A stretch of 44,539 bases of DNA. It comes from Candidatus Adlerbacteria bacterium. GTDB taxonomy: Bacteria > Patescibacteriota > Minisyncoccia > Phycocordibacterales > SBAW01. Location: contig CAIJFH010000003.1 of the NCBI GenBank assembly GCA_903819895.1, positions 1 to 44,539 on the forward strand. The letters run 5' to 3'. Below are positions 32,318-39,518 of the stretch, piece by piece. How positions within the stretch are numbered: the stretch's first letter is position 1; the number at the start of each line of letters is the position of its first letter. The notes beneath the pieces were generated by a model. It searched no databases, was not told the origin of the DNA, and saw only the letters and a list, made by a program, of their open reading frames with translations. The translations under genes and the position numbers were made by a program.

Positions 32318-33532
32318 ATGGCTGATGGGGTATCAACAGATGAGCAAAAAATAGACGAATTGCTTTCGCGCAGTATTGCGGAGGTGTTGCCAACCAAAAA
32401 GGATTTTAAAGAGCTGCTTTTGAGTGGTAAACGGCTGCGTTTTTACATTGGCACGGACGCGACTGGTCCGCAGCTGCATCTCGGCCACTCGACCAACTAC
32501 CTTATCCTAGAGAAGTTTCGGCAGCTCGGGCACGAAATTATCATCTTGTTTGGTGATTACACCGCGCTCATTGGCGACCCAACCGACAAAGAGGCGGCAC
32601 GAGTGCAGCAAACACCAGAGCAAGTCGCGGGGCATATTCGTGATTGGAAGTCGCAGGTGGAGAAAATCGTCAACTTTACTGATCCAATAAATCCAGCCAA
32701 GATTTTGCAAAACAGCGAGTGGTTGTCGAAGCTCTCGTTTGAGAATCTGATTGATATCGCCTCAAACTTTACTGTGCAGCACATGCTCGAGCGTGATATG
32801 TTCGAGAAGCGCATCAACACAGGGAAGCCGGTCTATTTGCACGAATTTTTTTACCCCTTGATGCAGGGGTATGACAGTGTTGCGATGGATGTCGATGTTG
32901 AGATGGGCGGCACTGACCAAACATTTAACATGCTTGCGGGGCGTATTCTCCAAAAACGCTACTACAACAAAGAAAAATTTATTATCTCGACCACATTGCT
33001 TGCGAACCCTGCAACAGGGAAAAAGTTGATGAGTAAGAGTGAGGGGAACTACATCGCGCTCAACGATACGCCGCAGGATATGTTTGGTAAGACAATGGCA
33101 CTGCCCGATGGTGTTGTCCGCCAGATGTTTATCGACACCACCAATGTGCCACTTGCTGAAATAGAAAAAATTCTCGAAGAACACCCCAAAAAGGCAAAGA
33201 TGCGGCTGGCGCGCGAGTTGGTCACCATGTATCACTCGGCAGATGCAGCGCAGAAAGCACAGGATGATTGGCAAAACACGTTTAGCGAAGGTGGTGTGCC
33301 AGACGAGGTGCCAGAAGTTTTCGTTTTCTCTGGTACCAAATATTTAGAGACACTTGCAGATGCACTACATGAATCAAAAAGTGAAATACGACGATTGATT
33401 GATGCAGGCGCAGTGTCCGAAGTTGGTGGCGAGAAAGTTACTGATGTTGACGCAGTGATTACTCGGCCGCAGAGTTTGCGTATTGGCAAGCACCGATTTC
33501 TTAACATTTTTCTCAACATCACCAGCAAATAA
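32318..33532 (+). CDS. tyrS: Tyrosyl-tRNA synthetase
   Basis: The enzyme charges tRNA-Tyr. The 404-residue class I synthetase has the HIGH-type motif HLGH (in TDATGPQLHLGHS), the GDYTALIGDPTDK segment, the tyrosine-binding MGGTDQTFN, and the KMSKS-type motif KLMSKSEGN. A C-terminal S4 RNA-binding domain follows (LADALHESKSEIRRLIDAGAV...). It resembles the TyrZ/bacterial beta group more than the E. coli type. The start is ATG 32318; the frame runs far upstream opposite the PBP1A gene, which is not coding. A bidirectional terminator follows directly. Confidence 0.95.
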   Translation: MADGVSTDEQKIDELLSRSIAEVLPTKKDFKELLLSGKRLRFYIGTDATGPQLHLGHSTNYLILEKFRQLGHEIIILFGDYTALIGDPTDKEAARVQQTPEQVAGHIRDWKSQVEKIVNFTDPINPAKILQNSEWLSKLSFENLIDIASNFTVQHMLERDMFEKRINTGKPVYLHEFFYPLMQGYDSVAMDVDVEMGGTDQTFNMLAGRILQKRYYNKEKFIISTTLLANPATGKKLMSKSEGNYIALNDTPQDMFGKTMALPDGVVRQMFIDTTNVPLAEIEKILEEHPKKAKMRLARELVTMYHSADAAQKAQDDWQNTFSEGGVPDEVPEVFVFSGTKYLETLADALHESKSEIRRLIDAGAVSEVGGEKVTDVDAVITRPQSLRIGKHRFLNIFLNITSK

Positions 33533-33568
33533 AAAATTCCTGCACCGTGTGTGATGCAGGGATTTTTT
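33531..33568. terminator. Bidirectional Rho-independent terminator
   Basis: AAAAAATTCCTGCA and TGCAGGGATTTTTT form a stem with A- and T-tracts on the two sides, immediately after the tyrS stop and before the 3' end of the convergent acidic-protein gene. Confidence 0.85.
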
Positions 33569-33579
33569 ATCAGGTGTTT

Positions 33580-33786
33580 TTACTCTTCCTCCTCGTCGGG
33601 GAAATCTGCCCCAAACTCCTCGTCATCTTCGTCATCGCCCTCGCCGAGCTCGTCCTCGTCCACATCGGTGTCGGTCGTCTCTGTCTCCTCGGCGTCATCG
33701 CTCAACATAAACCCTTCTGTTTCAAACTCATCTCGCATAATTGGTGCGTTGCTAGTGCCCTTTTGTAATTGATGCTGGTGTAACAT
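33580..33786 (-). CDS. Highly acidic small protein of unknown function
   Basis: A 68-residue protein whose second half is almost all Asp/Glu with Thr, Gly and Phe (e.g. DVDEDELGEGDDEDDEEFGADFP), so it is probably disordered. No family is recognised. A mildly conserved-looking head, APIMRDEFETEGFML, precedes the acidic run. Acidic tails of this kind often bind basic partners such as ribosomal or DNA-binding proteins; that is a general possibility only. A promoter-like TTGCAA-N16-TACAAC stands 4 nt before the ATG and a terminator lies beyond the stop, which supports a real gene. Low-complexity composition limits confidence. Confidence 0.6.
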   Translation of the reverse strand: MLHQHQLQKGTSNAPIMRDEFETEGFMLSDDAEETETTDTDVDEDELGEGDDEDDEEFGADFPDEEEE

Positions 33787-33875
33787 CAGTGTTGTACCAA
33801 ACCTGCAAATCTTTGCAATACCTCCGCGTTCATATTGCGTGGATAACTATCGTCGGTGTGTGCAGTTTTGCAGAC

Positions 33876-34430
33876 CTAATGCCGCACCGACGCCAAACAA
33901 GTGAGCCCTACAGCGATCGCGTCGAGCTCGTCGTCGAGACGCGTGTTACTTGGCGTTTTTATTTTTTTGTTTGTGGCGGCTAGCGGGAGCACGGGTAGAG
34001 TGACGAGTCGTGCCACCATCATCGCGACCGCTTTTTTGTCGCTCTGGCCATAGCCCGTGACCGCGACTTTGACCTGGAGCGGCGTGTAGTGGAATACGGG
34101 CACTAAGTGCCTTGTGGCGAGGTAGGAGAGCATGCCGCGCACCTCGGACACCTTCATCGCGGTCTTTGCATTTTTGGCAAAATAAATATCTTCGAGCGCC
34201 ATCGCGTCGGGCTGCCACTGTGTAAGTAGTTGCTCGACCGCCGCCCCCAACTCGCCGAGCCGCGCGTCAAACGACAGTGTTGCGCTGGTGCGTATGCAGT
34301 CGGAGAAAAGTAGTGTCTCACGATTTCCAACTTTCTCCACCACCGCGACTCCAAGGCGTTCGAAACCTGGGTCGAATGCTAGTACGCGAAATGATTTTCC
34401 AGAGGTTCCTCCAGAGAGATTACTCGGCAT
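33876..34430 (-). CDS. ruvC: Holliday junction endonuclease RuvC
   Basis: RuvC cuts Holliday junctions in recombinational repair, acting with RuvAB. The 184-residue protein has the catalytic acids in place: Asp in [19 protein letters not shown], Glu in [23 protein letters not shown], and the [11 protein letters not shown] acids near the C-terminus. [19 protein letters not shown] is also typical. The start is ATG 34430, giving an 11-bp overlap with the end of yebC; the frame continues upstream inside yebC and is not needed. ruvB is encoded 2 kb away on the same strand; ruvA is not in the window. Confidence 0.92.
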   Translation of the reverse strand: MPSNLSGGTSGKSFRVLAFDPGFERLGVAVVEKVGNRETLLFSDCIRTSATLSFDARLGELGAAVEQLLTQWQPDAMALEDIYFAKNAKTAMKVSEVRGMLSYLATRHLVPVFHYTPLQVKVAVTGYGQSDKKAVAMMVARLVTLPVLPLAATNKKIKTPSNTRLDDELDAIAVGLTCLASVRH

Positions 34431-34950
34431 TGGTGTAGACCTCGTTGACATCATCCTGCTCGTCGATTGCGTCGACCAGCTCCGCAAGTTTTTCCAAATC
34501 CTCATCGGAGAGATCAACCGTGGTTGTTGCGGCAAGTTCGCCCTGTTCGTTTTTGGCAAATGCCCAAATCGCAGCACCCGGGTTGGCGAGCGCGTAGCCG
34601 TTTTTGCTCAGTAGGTGTTTGATTTCCTGCACAGTGCGGTTTCGGTTGTCGGTAAACGCCTCGATGATAATCGCCACGCCGCCCGGGCCGTACGCCTCGT
34701 AGGTAACTTGCTCCAGTTCTGCCCCCGCTTGCGACGCCTTGTCGACCGCGCGGTCGATGTTGTCCGCGGGCATGTTCTCTGCACGCGCCTTCTCGATCGC
34801 AAGCCGGAGTCCTGGCGCGTTGCGGTCGCCTTTACTCTTCTTCGCCTCGACCGTGATATACCGCACCAACTTCGAAAACACCTTGCTCTTCCTTGCATCC
34901 GTCGACGCCTTCTTGTGTTTAATTTTGCTCCATTTGCTATGTCCTGACAT
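34420..34950 (-). CDS. yebC: YebC/PmpR-family protein, short form
   Basis: YebC proteins bind DNA or the ribosome; recent work on the family links some members to translation of proline stretches. The 176-residue protein starts with the signature [29 protein letters not shown]. It keeps [26 protein letters not shown] and [23 protein letters not shown]. After NPGAAIWAF it jumps almost directly to ...[22 protein letters not shown], the normal C-terminal end. About 60-65 residues of the middle domain found in standard 240-residue YebC proteins are therefore absent. GGAG stands 4 nt before the ATG. It is the middle gene of mazG-yebC-ruvC. Confidence 0.92.
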   Translation of the reverse strand: MSGHSKWSKIKHKKASTDARKSKVFSKLVRYITVEAKKSKGDRNAPGLRLAIEKARAENMPADNIDRAVDKASQAGAELEQVTYEAYGPGGVAIIIEAFTDNRNRTVQEIKHLLSKNGYALANPGAAIWAFAKNEQGELAATTTVDLSDEDLEKLAELVDAIDEQDDVNEVYTNAE

Positions 34951-34960
34951 ATACTCCAGA

Positions 34961-35314
34961 TTACTCGCCCTTTTCTATTTTTTCAAATCGCGCGTCGATT
35001 TTGGCGATTTTGTTTGTGATGGCTTGGTTCATATCAACGCCAGTTTGCTGTGCCAAAAGGAGGGTGGTGATAATCACATCCGCACACTCGGCGCCAATGT
35101 CCTCGACCGCTTCGTGCGCCGAGTCCGCGCCGTCCAATTTTTCCTGCCGTTGCAAACGTTCTGACGCAAGGATTGCCTCGGCGAGTTCGCCCACTTCTTC
35201 AGTCAGTTTCGCTACTCTGCCAAACAGTGCTTCGCGCTTGGTCGCGACAGGGAAGTAGCGATTCAACTTATCGCTCTGCCGCTCCACCCAATCAATCAAT
35301 TCTTGAGAAATCAT
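34961..35314 (-). CDS. MazG-like nucleotide pyrophosphohydrolase
   Basis: The 117-residue all-alpha protein has the MazG metal-binding acid pattern [13 protein letters not shown] (EExxE). A second acidic helix, [35 protein letters not shown], follows; its ExxD arrangement completes the magnesium site. Such enzymes hydrolyse nucleoside triphosphates to monophosphates and clear unwanted nucleotides. The exact substrate is unknown. The start is ATG 35314; TATACT ends exactly 6 nt upstream, so the mRNA should be leaderless. It heads the mazG-yebC-ruvC cluster, with 10 bp to yebC. Confidence 0.85.
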   Translation of the reverse strand: MISQELIDWVERQSDKLNRYFPVATKREALFGRVAKLTEEVGELAEAILASERLQRQEKLDGADSAHEAVEDIGAECADVIITTLLLAQQTGVDMNQAITNKIAKIDARFEKIEKGE

Positions 35315-35320
35315 ATCCAA

Positions 35321-35326
35321 AGTATA
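35321..35326 (-). promoter_or_regulatory. -10 element of mazG-yebC-ruvC
   Basis: TATACT on the minus strand ends 6 nt before ATG 35314; +1 would be the A of the start codon. The -35 is not clear. Confidence 0.55.
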
Positions 35327-35431
35327 GCCGCAGTGTCGCACAAAAGAAAACGATTTGGATTTTTAATAACAAAGTAACCAAATACAGCGCCTGCTTGTTT
35401 ACATAAAAGGGTACAAACAGGGAGCTGTATC

Positions 35432-35689
35432 ATGGCAGTCTTTCAAGCATCTTGCGTCGCTCATCGTCTGGTAGAAGGACATATGGAGACGTATCACAAT
35501 GTGTGTATGGTTCGCGGAGACACAACACAAAATGACGCACAAAAAGAATTGCTTGGTGCGTTGGAGTCGTCTCATCCAGCGGCAGACAGTTGGACGCATC
35601 ATGTCCTGGTTGAGATGCTGTCCCGTGAATATCTGTTGGATCTGCTGACAGACACGCAGGATGGCAACACAAACACAATCAGACACTGA
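35432..35689 (+). CDS. Small orphan protein of unknown function
   Basis: The 85-residue protein starts at ATG 35432 with GGGAG (35420-35424) 7 nt upstream. It is His-rich with two Cys near the start (MAVFQASCVAHRLVEGHMETYHNVC) and has no signal peptide or membrane segment. No family is recognised. A perfect 10-bp terminator hairpin follows the stop by 6 bp. A frame on the opposite strand (35399-35704) is also open but lacks a start signal and would run against the terminator. The leader GGAGCTGTATC resembles that of the 3841 gene. Confidence 0.55.
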   Translation: MAVFQASCVAHRLVEGHMETYHNVCMVRGDTTQNDAQKELLGALESSHPAADSWTHHVLVEMLSREYLLDLLTDTQDGNTNTIRH

Positions 35690-35695
35690 CGTAAC

Positions 35696-35738
35696 GCGGC
35701 GCACCTAGATATTCTTGGTGCGCCGCTCAGGTGTTTTC
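35696..35738 (+). terminator. Hairpin terminator of the 35432 gene
   Basis: GCGGCGCACC (35696-35705) and GGTGCGCCGC (35717-35726) form a perfect 10-bp stem with an 11-nt loop, followed by TCAGGTGTTTTC. Confidence 0.75.
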
Positions 35739-35756
35739 TAGTGTAGTGACAACGTG

Positions 35757-35784
35757 TTGACGTGATGCAGAAAACCACTATACT
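35757..35784 (+). promoter_or_regulatory. Promoter of the toxin-antitoxin pair
   Basis: The -35 TTGACG (35757-35762), 16-bp spacer and -10 TATACT (35779-35784) end 6 nt before ATG 35791, so the antitoxin mRNA should begin at its start codon. Confidence 0.7.
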
Positions 35785-35790
35785 TGAGAT

Positions 35791-36075
35791 ATGACTACAA
35801 CTATCCAAGTGCGTATCGACGCAAAAACAAAAGCAAAAGCAAAGAAAGTGTTTGCTGGGATGGGGCTTGATGTATCAAGTGGCATCAAGGTGTATCTTAA
35901 TCGCGTCGTCAAAGACCAAGCTATCCCGTTTGTGGTGCGCACCGAAAACGGCTACACACCCGAGCAAGAGCAGGAAATTATCCGCGAAACAGAATGGGCT
36001 AAAAAATACGCTAAACGGTATACAGACGTCGATGAAATAATGGAAGAGTTTTTTGGCACGAAACAGAAGAAATAA
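35791..36075 (+). CDS. RelB/DinJ-family antitoxin
   Basis: The 94-residue protein has an N-terminal ribbon-helix-helix (TTTIQVRIDAKTKAKAKKVFAGMGLDVSSGIKVYLNRVV, residues about 2-42), with the usual MGLDVSSGIKVYL phrase of DinJ-type antitoxins. A helical, charged C-terminal part probably wraps the toxin. It should bind and neutralise the downstream toxin and repress the shared promoter. The stop is 4 bp before the toxin's ATG. The promoter has consensus-like elements and predicts a leaderless message. Confidence 0.88.
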   Translation: MTTTIQVRIDAKTKAKAKKVFAGMGLDVSSGIKVYLNRVVKDQAIPFVVRTENGYTPEQEQEIIRETEWAKKYAKRYTDVDEIMEEFFGTKQKK

Positions 36076-36079
36076 AAGT

Positions 36080-36361
36080 ATGTACTCGGTACTTTTCTCA
36101 AACAGCGCGAGAAAATCTCTAGAAAAATATGCCCACAGTGGCGTGTTTCCACAGAAGAAATTTCGACAGGCACTGTTGTGTTTGAGAGAAGAGAAACCTC
36201 TTCCGGTATCGTTTCAAGATCATCAACTCAAGGGCAGTATGTCCATTTATCGAGAGTTCCATCTTTCATATGACCTGCTGGTACAGTATGAGCGGGATGA
36301 TGTCTTGTGTGTTGTTGCGATAAACAAAATCGGCACACATACCGAGCTGTTTGGTGGATAA
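36080..36361 (+). CDS. YafQ-like RelE-superfamily mRNA interferase toxin
   Basis: The 93-residue protein has the YafQ/RelE fold pattern: an N-terminal strand-helix (YSVLFSNSARKSLEKYAHSG), FRQALLCLREEKPLP, then the strand region SFQDHQLKGSMSIYREFHLSYDLLVQYERDDVLCVVAINKIGTHTELF. The DHQL, REFHL, DLLVQY and GTHTELF elements match YafQ's DHxL, RxCHI, DLLLIY and GSHSxLF, including the C-terminal histidine. Such toxins cut mRNA on the ribosome. The gene is complete, so the pair is probably functional. A palindrome starts at its stop codon. Confidence 0.85.
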   Translation: MYSVLFSNSARKSLEKYAHSGVFPQKKFRQALLCLREEKPLPVSFQDHQLKGSMSIYREFHLSYDLLVQYERDDVLCVVAINKIGTHTELFGG

Positions 36362-36381
36362 GCAAGGCGACGCCTTGCTTA
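36359..36381. repeat. Perfect inverted repeat at the toxin stop codon
   Basis: TAAGCAAGGCG, 1 nt, CGCCTTGCTTA: an 11-bp inverted repeat that begins with the toxin's TAA and ends 14 bp before the 3' end of ruvB. It has no U-tract on the plus side, so it may act as a terminator-like or RNA-end-protecting hairpin for both genes. Confidence 0.6.
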
Positions 36382-36394
36382 CATAAAGATAAGG

Positions 36395-37471
36395 TCACAA
36401 CAATCTCTCGTTCAAATCCTCCGGTGGCTTTTTGCCCAGGTGTTTGTAGGCGGCGCGGGTGGCGACGCGACCGCGGGGGGTGCGCTCGATGAGGCCGAGT
36501 TGGAGGAGAAAGGGCTCGTGGACTTCGGAGATGGTGTTCGGCTCCTCCGAAAGTGCGGCGCCAAGCGCGGAGACGCCTGCAGGCCCGCCATGGAATCGCT
36601 CGATGATCGTGAGCAGGATGGCTCGGTCAACAGGGGTGAGGCCAAGCTGGTCGACCTCAAGGAGCCCCAACGACGCGTCGACAGCATCTTTGGTGAGCGC
36701 GGTGCGCTTGAGCTGCGCCCAGTCGCGAGCACGCTTAAGCAGGTAGTTGGCGGTGCGTGGTGTGCTGCGGCTGCGCCGAGCGATTTCGCGCACGCCGTCG
36801 GCAGCGGTCTCGATACCAAGAATGCGCGCCGAGCGCTCGACGATTTTCGCGATCTCATCCTCGCTGTAGAACTCGAGTCGGAATACGCCACCCGAGAAGC
36901 GCGATCGCAGCGGGGCAGAGAGGTCGGCGACGCGTGTGGTCGCGGCGATCATAGTGAATGGTGGCAGTGGCAGGTCGAGTGTGCGCGCCGATGGGCCTTT
37001 GCCAATGATGATATTGAGCACGCCCGACTCCATCGCGGGGTAGAGCACCTCCTCGATGTTGCGCGAGAGTCGGTGGATTTCGTCGATAAAGAGGATATCG
37101 CCTGGTTGCAAGTTGGTAAGTATCGCGGCGAGGTCGCCAACGCGCTCGATAGCGGGGCCAGAGGTCGCGCGCAAGCTGCCGCCGAGCTCGTGGGCAATCA
37201 GGTGCGCGAGTGTTGTCTTGCCTAAGCCCGGCGGGCCGTAAAAGAGGATGTGCTCGGGCGGTGTCTGCCGCTCTTTGGCGGCAGTGATGAGTATGTGCAG
37301 ATTATTTTTGATGCTCTCTTGGCCGATGTACTCGTCCCACGACGCCGGGCGCAGTGTCTGGTCGAGAAATGCGTCGCTCCGAGCGCCAACTACGGGTGCA
37401 TGGTCAAAATCTGTTGTATCTGAAAGGTTTTCCGGTTCTGCGGGAGTGTGCTTCGGAAACGTATTTGACAT
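36395..37471 (-). CDS. ruvB: Holliday junction branch-migration ATPase RuvB
   Basis: RuvB drives branch migration of Holliday junctions with RuvA, passing them to RuvC. The 358-residue protein has [18 protein letters not shown], Walker [11 protein letters not shown], Walker [12 protein letters not shown], the sensor [14 protein letters not shown], and the arginine-finger RSR context. The C-terminal winged helix carries [30 protein letters not shown]. The length is normal. TACTAT ends 7 nt before the ATG, and a palindrome with 7-bp arms covers the region above it, suggesting repression (see 37479-37504). It is separated from ruvC by the toxin-antitoxin pair and other genes. Confidence 0.97.
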   Translation of the reverse strand: MSNTFPKHTPAEPENLSDTTDFDHAPVVGARSDAFLDQTLRPASWDEYIGQESIKNNLHILITAAKERQTPPEHILFYGPPGLGKTTLAHLIAHELGGSLRATSGPAIERVGDLAAILTNLQPGDILFIDEIHRLSRNIEEVLYPAMESGVLNIIIGKGPSARTLDLPLPPFTMIAATTRVADLSAPLRSRFSGGVFRLEFYSEDEIAKIVERSARILGIETAADGVREIARRSRSTPRTANYLLKRARDWAQLKRTALTKDAVDASLGLLEVDQLGLTPVDRAILLTIIERFHGGPAGVSALGAALSEEPNTISEVHEPFLLQLGLIERTPRGRVATRAAYKHLGKKPPEDLNERLL

Positions 37472-37478
37472 AAAATGA

Positions 37479-37504
37479 ATAGTATGCTAACTTTTTTGTT
37501 AGCA
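37479..37504 (-). promoter_or_regulatory. ruvB -10 element and overlapping palindrome
   Basis: TACTAT (minus strand, 37484-37479) ends 7 nt before the ruvB ATG. Immediately upstream lies the palindrome TGCTAAC-N6-GTTAGCA (37485-37504), covering the -35/spacer region. It looks like a repressor site; ruvB is SOS-controlled in many bacteria, but the motif is not a standard LexA box. Confidence 0.5.
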
Positions 37505-37509
37505 CCGCT

Positions 37510-37535
37510 CTCCCGTTCGGGGAGTTTTTATTTTT
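37510..37535 (+). terminator. Plus-strand terminator-like hairpin upstream of ruvB
   Basis: CTCCC-GTTCG-GGGAG is followed by TTTTTATTTTT. The polarity is plus, yet no plus-strand gene lies upstream (ruvB runs the other way), so it may stop antisense transcription or belong to a short RNA. Confidence 0.5.
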
Positions 37536-37545
37536 GATTTAGACA

Positions 37546-37698
37546 CAGTACACCCTCAAGCAATACGGCCCGCCCGGGTTTTGAAACTTGTTTAAGGACA
37601 CTCCGGCTTCAGTTTTTATACTCGATGCGGGGGTTATCCTCAAAACAAACTTTCGCTTCTTCGCTAGTCGAAGTTGTGTATTGCTTGATGGTGTACTG
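37546..37698. repeat. 21-bp near-perfect inverted repeat enclosing 111 bp (possible ncRNA or MITE)
   Basis: The arms 37546-37566 (starting CAGTACACC) and 37678-37698 (ending GGTGTACTG) are complementary at 20 of 21 positions. The 111-bp interior holds a smaller hairpin CTTCG-CTAGT-CGAAG (about 37659-37673) and a DnaA-box-like TTATCCTCA (37634-37642). No open frame of note crosses it. It lies in the 296-bp gap between the pilB-type gene and ruvB. Confidence 0.65.
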
Positions 37699-37767
37699 GA
37701 GCTAACTCTACACCCGCGAGCCCATCTCGCCAACGTTGACCACACTCTTTTTTGTCGTATACGTTTT

Positions 37768-39450
37768 CTACACCACCGCCTCAAGGTCGACCACGCGCTC
37801 GAGCTCGTCGAGCGAGGTGATCCCGTGCAGCACTTTGATCACGCCGTCTTCCTGCATGGTGGGGACGCCTTGTGCTCGTGCGACCGAGGCGATCTCATGC
37901 TCGCTCGGCTTGGTGCGCAGCACTTCCTCGATGTGTTTGTCCATAAAGATTGCTTCGTAGATACCGATGCGGCCTTTGTAGCCGCGGCTGTTGCATGCGG
38001 GGCAGCCGCCCTCTTTGGCAACCCACACCATCTTTGTGTTCTCGGGCACGAGCGCGCGGTCGACAATGGTGCCGAGGTGCCGGTCGACAATCGCTTGCTC
38101 GGTCGGGGTGGTGGCGCGCTCCTGTTTGCATTCTTTGCAGAGTTTGCGCACCAAGCGCTGTGCCATGGCGCAACTAACTGCGCTACTCAATACTTTTTCG
38201 CTAATACCCATGTCGATGAGGCGGGGGAATGACCCAGCAGCATTGTTGGTGTGCAGGGTCGAGAAGACGAGGTGCCCCGTGAGCGCCGCGTTGATCGCGG
38301 TCGTGGCCACCTCGCCGTCGCGGATCTCGCCGACCATGATCACGTCTGGGTCTTGTCGCAGTGCCGACCGCAACCCTTCGGCAAAGGTGTAATTTTTTTT
38401 ATCAACCTGTGTTTGCACAATGCCGGCGAGGTGATACTCGACCGGGTCCTCAATCGTGATGATTTTTGTCTCAGGGTTGTTGACTCGGCGCAAAAAGGCG
38501 TAGAGCGTCGTGGTCTTGCCGGCGCCGGTGGGGCCGGTGGTGAGGATCATGCCGTTTGGTCGCGCGATCTCTTTCTCGATCCGCTCGCGCAACTTGGGCT
38601 CCAACCCGAGCGACTCCAGCGGCACGGCGATCGACTCGGGGTTGAGGATACGCATCACAAACGTCTCGGCGTAGTTGCCGGGCAAGATGGATGTGCGCAG
38701 CTCGATCTCCTCGCCTTTGATCTTGATACTAAAGCGGCCATCCTGCGCCTCGTGGGTGATGTTGAGTTTGAGTCCCGACAGCAACTTGAGTCGCGACAGC
38801 ACGAGGCGGTACGTCTCGTGGTCGAAGGTGAGCACATCAACCAACACGCCGTCTAGGCGATAGCGCAGGCGCACCGCGTCCTCCTCTGGTTCAAGATGGA
38901 TGTCGGACGCGCTGGTCGAGAGCCCGCCTGCGAGGATAATCTCGAGAATGCGCGTGATTCGATAGGCCTTCTTCATCGTGATCGCGTCGTTGATGAGTTT
39001 GCCAATGTCCTGCAAGGACTCGACCTTGCCGAGCAGCTCCTCGACCTCCTCGCCCGAGACCTCAAACACGCCGGCCTTACTTTCTTTTGCATAGGAGAGG
39101 TCGGCGTAGTGGTCGAACGCACGTTTTAAACTTTCTTGCGAGCACATAAAGAGCGTCACGGTGTAGCCGCGCTCGGTCAGTTTTTGGAGCAGCTCTTTGA
39201 CGCGCGGGTTCTCGGGCGCGCGCGCAGCGACACTGATCTTTTTGCCCATTTCGCCAAAGGCGACCGCCTCGGTGGCGCGTGCCTCCTCCTCGGGGATGAG
39301 ACGCAATGCCTCGGAGTTGACCGCGACCAGCGACAGGTCGATGTACTCGACGCCATATTTGCGCGACAACATTTGTGCCAACTCTTCCTCCTCGCGCTTT
39401 TTGAGAAAGTCGACGCGCTTTTCTTGCTCGTTGTCGTTAAAGGTCACCAT
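37768..39450 (-). CDS. pilB: PilB/GspE-type type IV pilus assembly ATPase
   Basis: A hexameric ATPase that powers pilus (or pseudopilus) extension from the cytoplasm. The 560-residue protein has an N-terminal MshEN-like domain (SRKYGVEYIDLSLVAVNSEALRLIPEEEA) and the N2 region STSASDIHLEPEEDAVRLRYRLDGVL. Walker A GPTGAGKTTT, the Asp box IITIEDPVEY, Walker B LRQDPDVIMVGEIRD and the His box GHLVFSTLHTN follow. A zinc-binding CxxC pair completes it (CKECKQ..., then CPACNSRGYKGR). The catalytic motifs are intact. Other pilus genes are not in the window. TAGAAT lies 17 nt before the ATG. It is divergent from tsaE. Confidence 0.95.
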   Translation of the reverse strand: MVTFNDNEQEKRVDFLKKREEEELAQMLSRKYGVEYIDLSLVAVNSEALRLIPEEEARATEAVAFGEMGKKISVAARAPENPRVKELLQKLTERGYTVTLFMCSQESLKRAFDHYADLSYAKESKAGVFEVSGEEVEELLGKVESLQDIGKLINDAITMKKAYRITRILEIILAGGLSTSASDIHLEPEEDAVRLRYRLDGVLVDVLTFDHETYRLVLSRLKLLSGLKLNITHEAQDGRFSIKIKGEEIELRTSILPGNYAETFVMRILNPESIAVPLESLGLEPKLRERIEKEIARPNGMILTTGPTGAGKTTTLYAFLRRVNNPETKIITIEDPVEYHLAGIVQTQVDKKNYTFAEGLRSALRQDPDVIMVGEIRDGEVATTAINAALTGHLVFSTLHTNNAAGSFPRLIDMGISEKVLSSAVSCAMAQRLVRKLCKECKQERATTPTEQAIVDRHLGTIVDRALVPENTKMVWVAKEGGCPACNSRGYKGRIGIYEAIFMDKHIEEVLRTKPSEHEIASVARAQGVPTMQEDGVIKVLHGITSLDELERVVDLEAVV

Positions 39451-39518
39451 ACAGAATGTGTTCCTCTATTCTACAACGCTTTGCTTTTTTCTCGCACCAT
39501 TTGGTGTAGGATACTGGT

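Noticed and set aside
35399-35704. Minus-strand 101-codon frame opposite the 35432 gene
   Set aside because: It has no Shine-Dalgarno or promoter, while the plus-strand frame has GGGAG at good spacing and is followed directly by a terminator in its own direction.
36395-36430. tRNA-like T-loop (GTTCAAATCC) near 36409
   Set aside because: It lies inside the conserved C-terminus of ruvB on the other strand, and no cloverleaf arms can be formed around it.
37465-37493. Plus-strand promoter TTGACA-N17-TAACTT
   Set aside because: The TTGACA is mostly the start of ruvB read backwards and the -10 lies in the palindrome. It would give an RNA of only about 35 nt. Kept only as a side remark.
37546-37698. 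tmRNA, SRP RNA, RNase P RNA or tRNA in the pilB-ruvB gap
   Set aside because: No GTTCRANNC T-loop, no CCA-type acceptor stem, no SRP tetraloop motif and no RNase P core sequence is visible. Only the inverted repeat is supported.
37485-37706. Integron attC site (GCTAAC/GTTAGC elements)
   Set aside because: The elements do not fit the RYYYAAC/GTTRRRY core consensus, and no integrase or cassettes are present.
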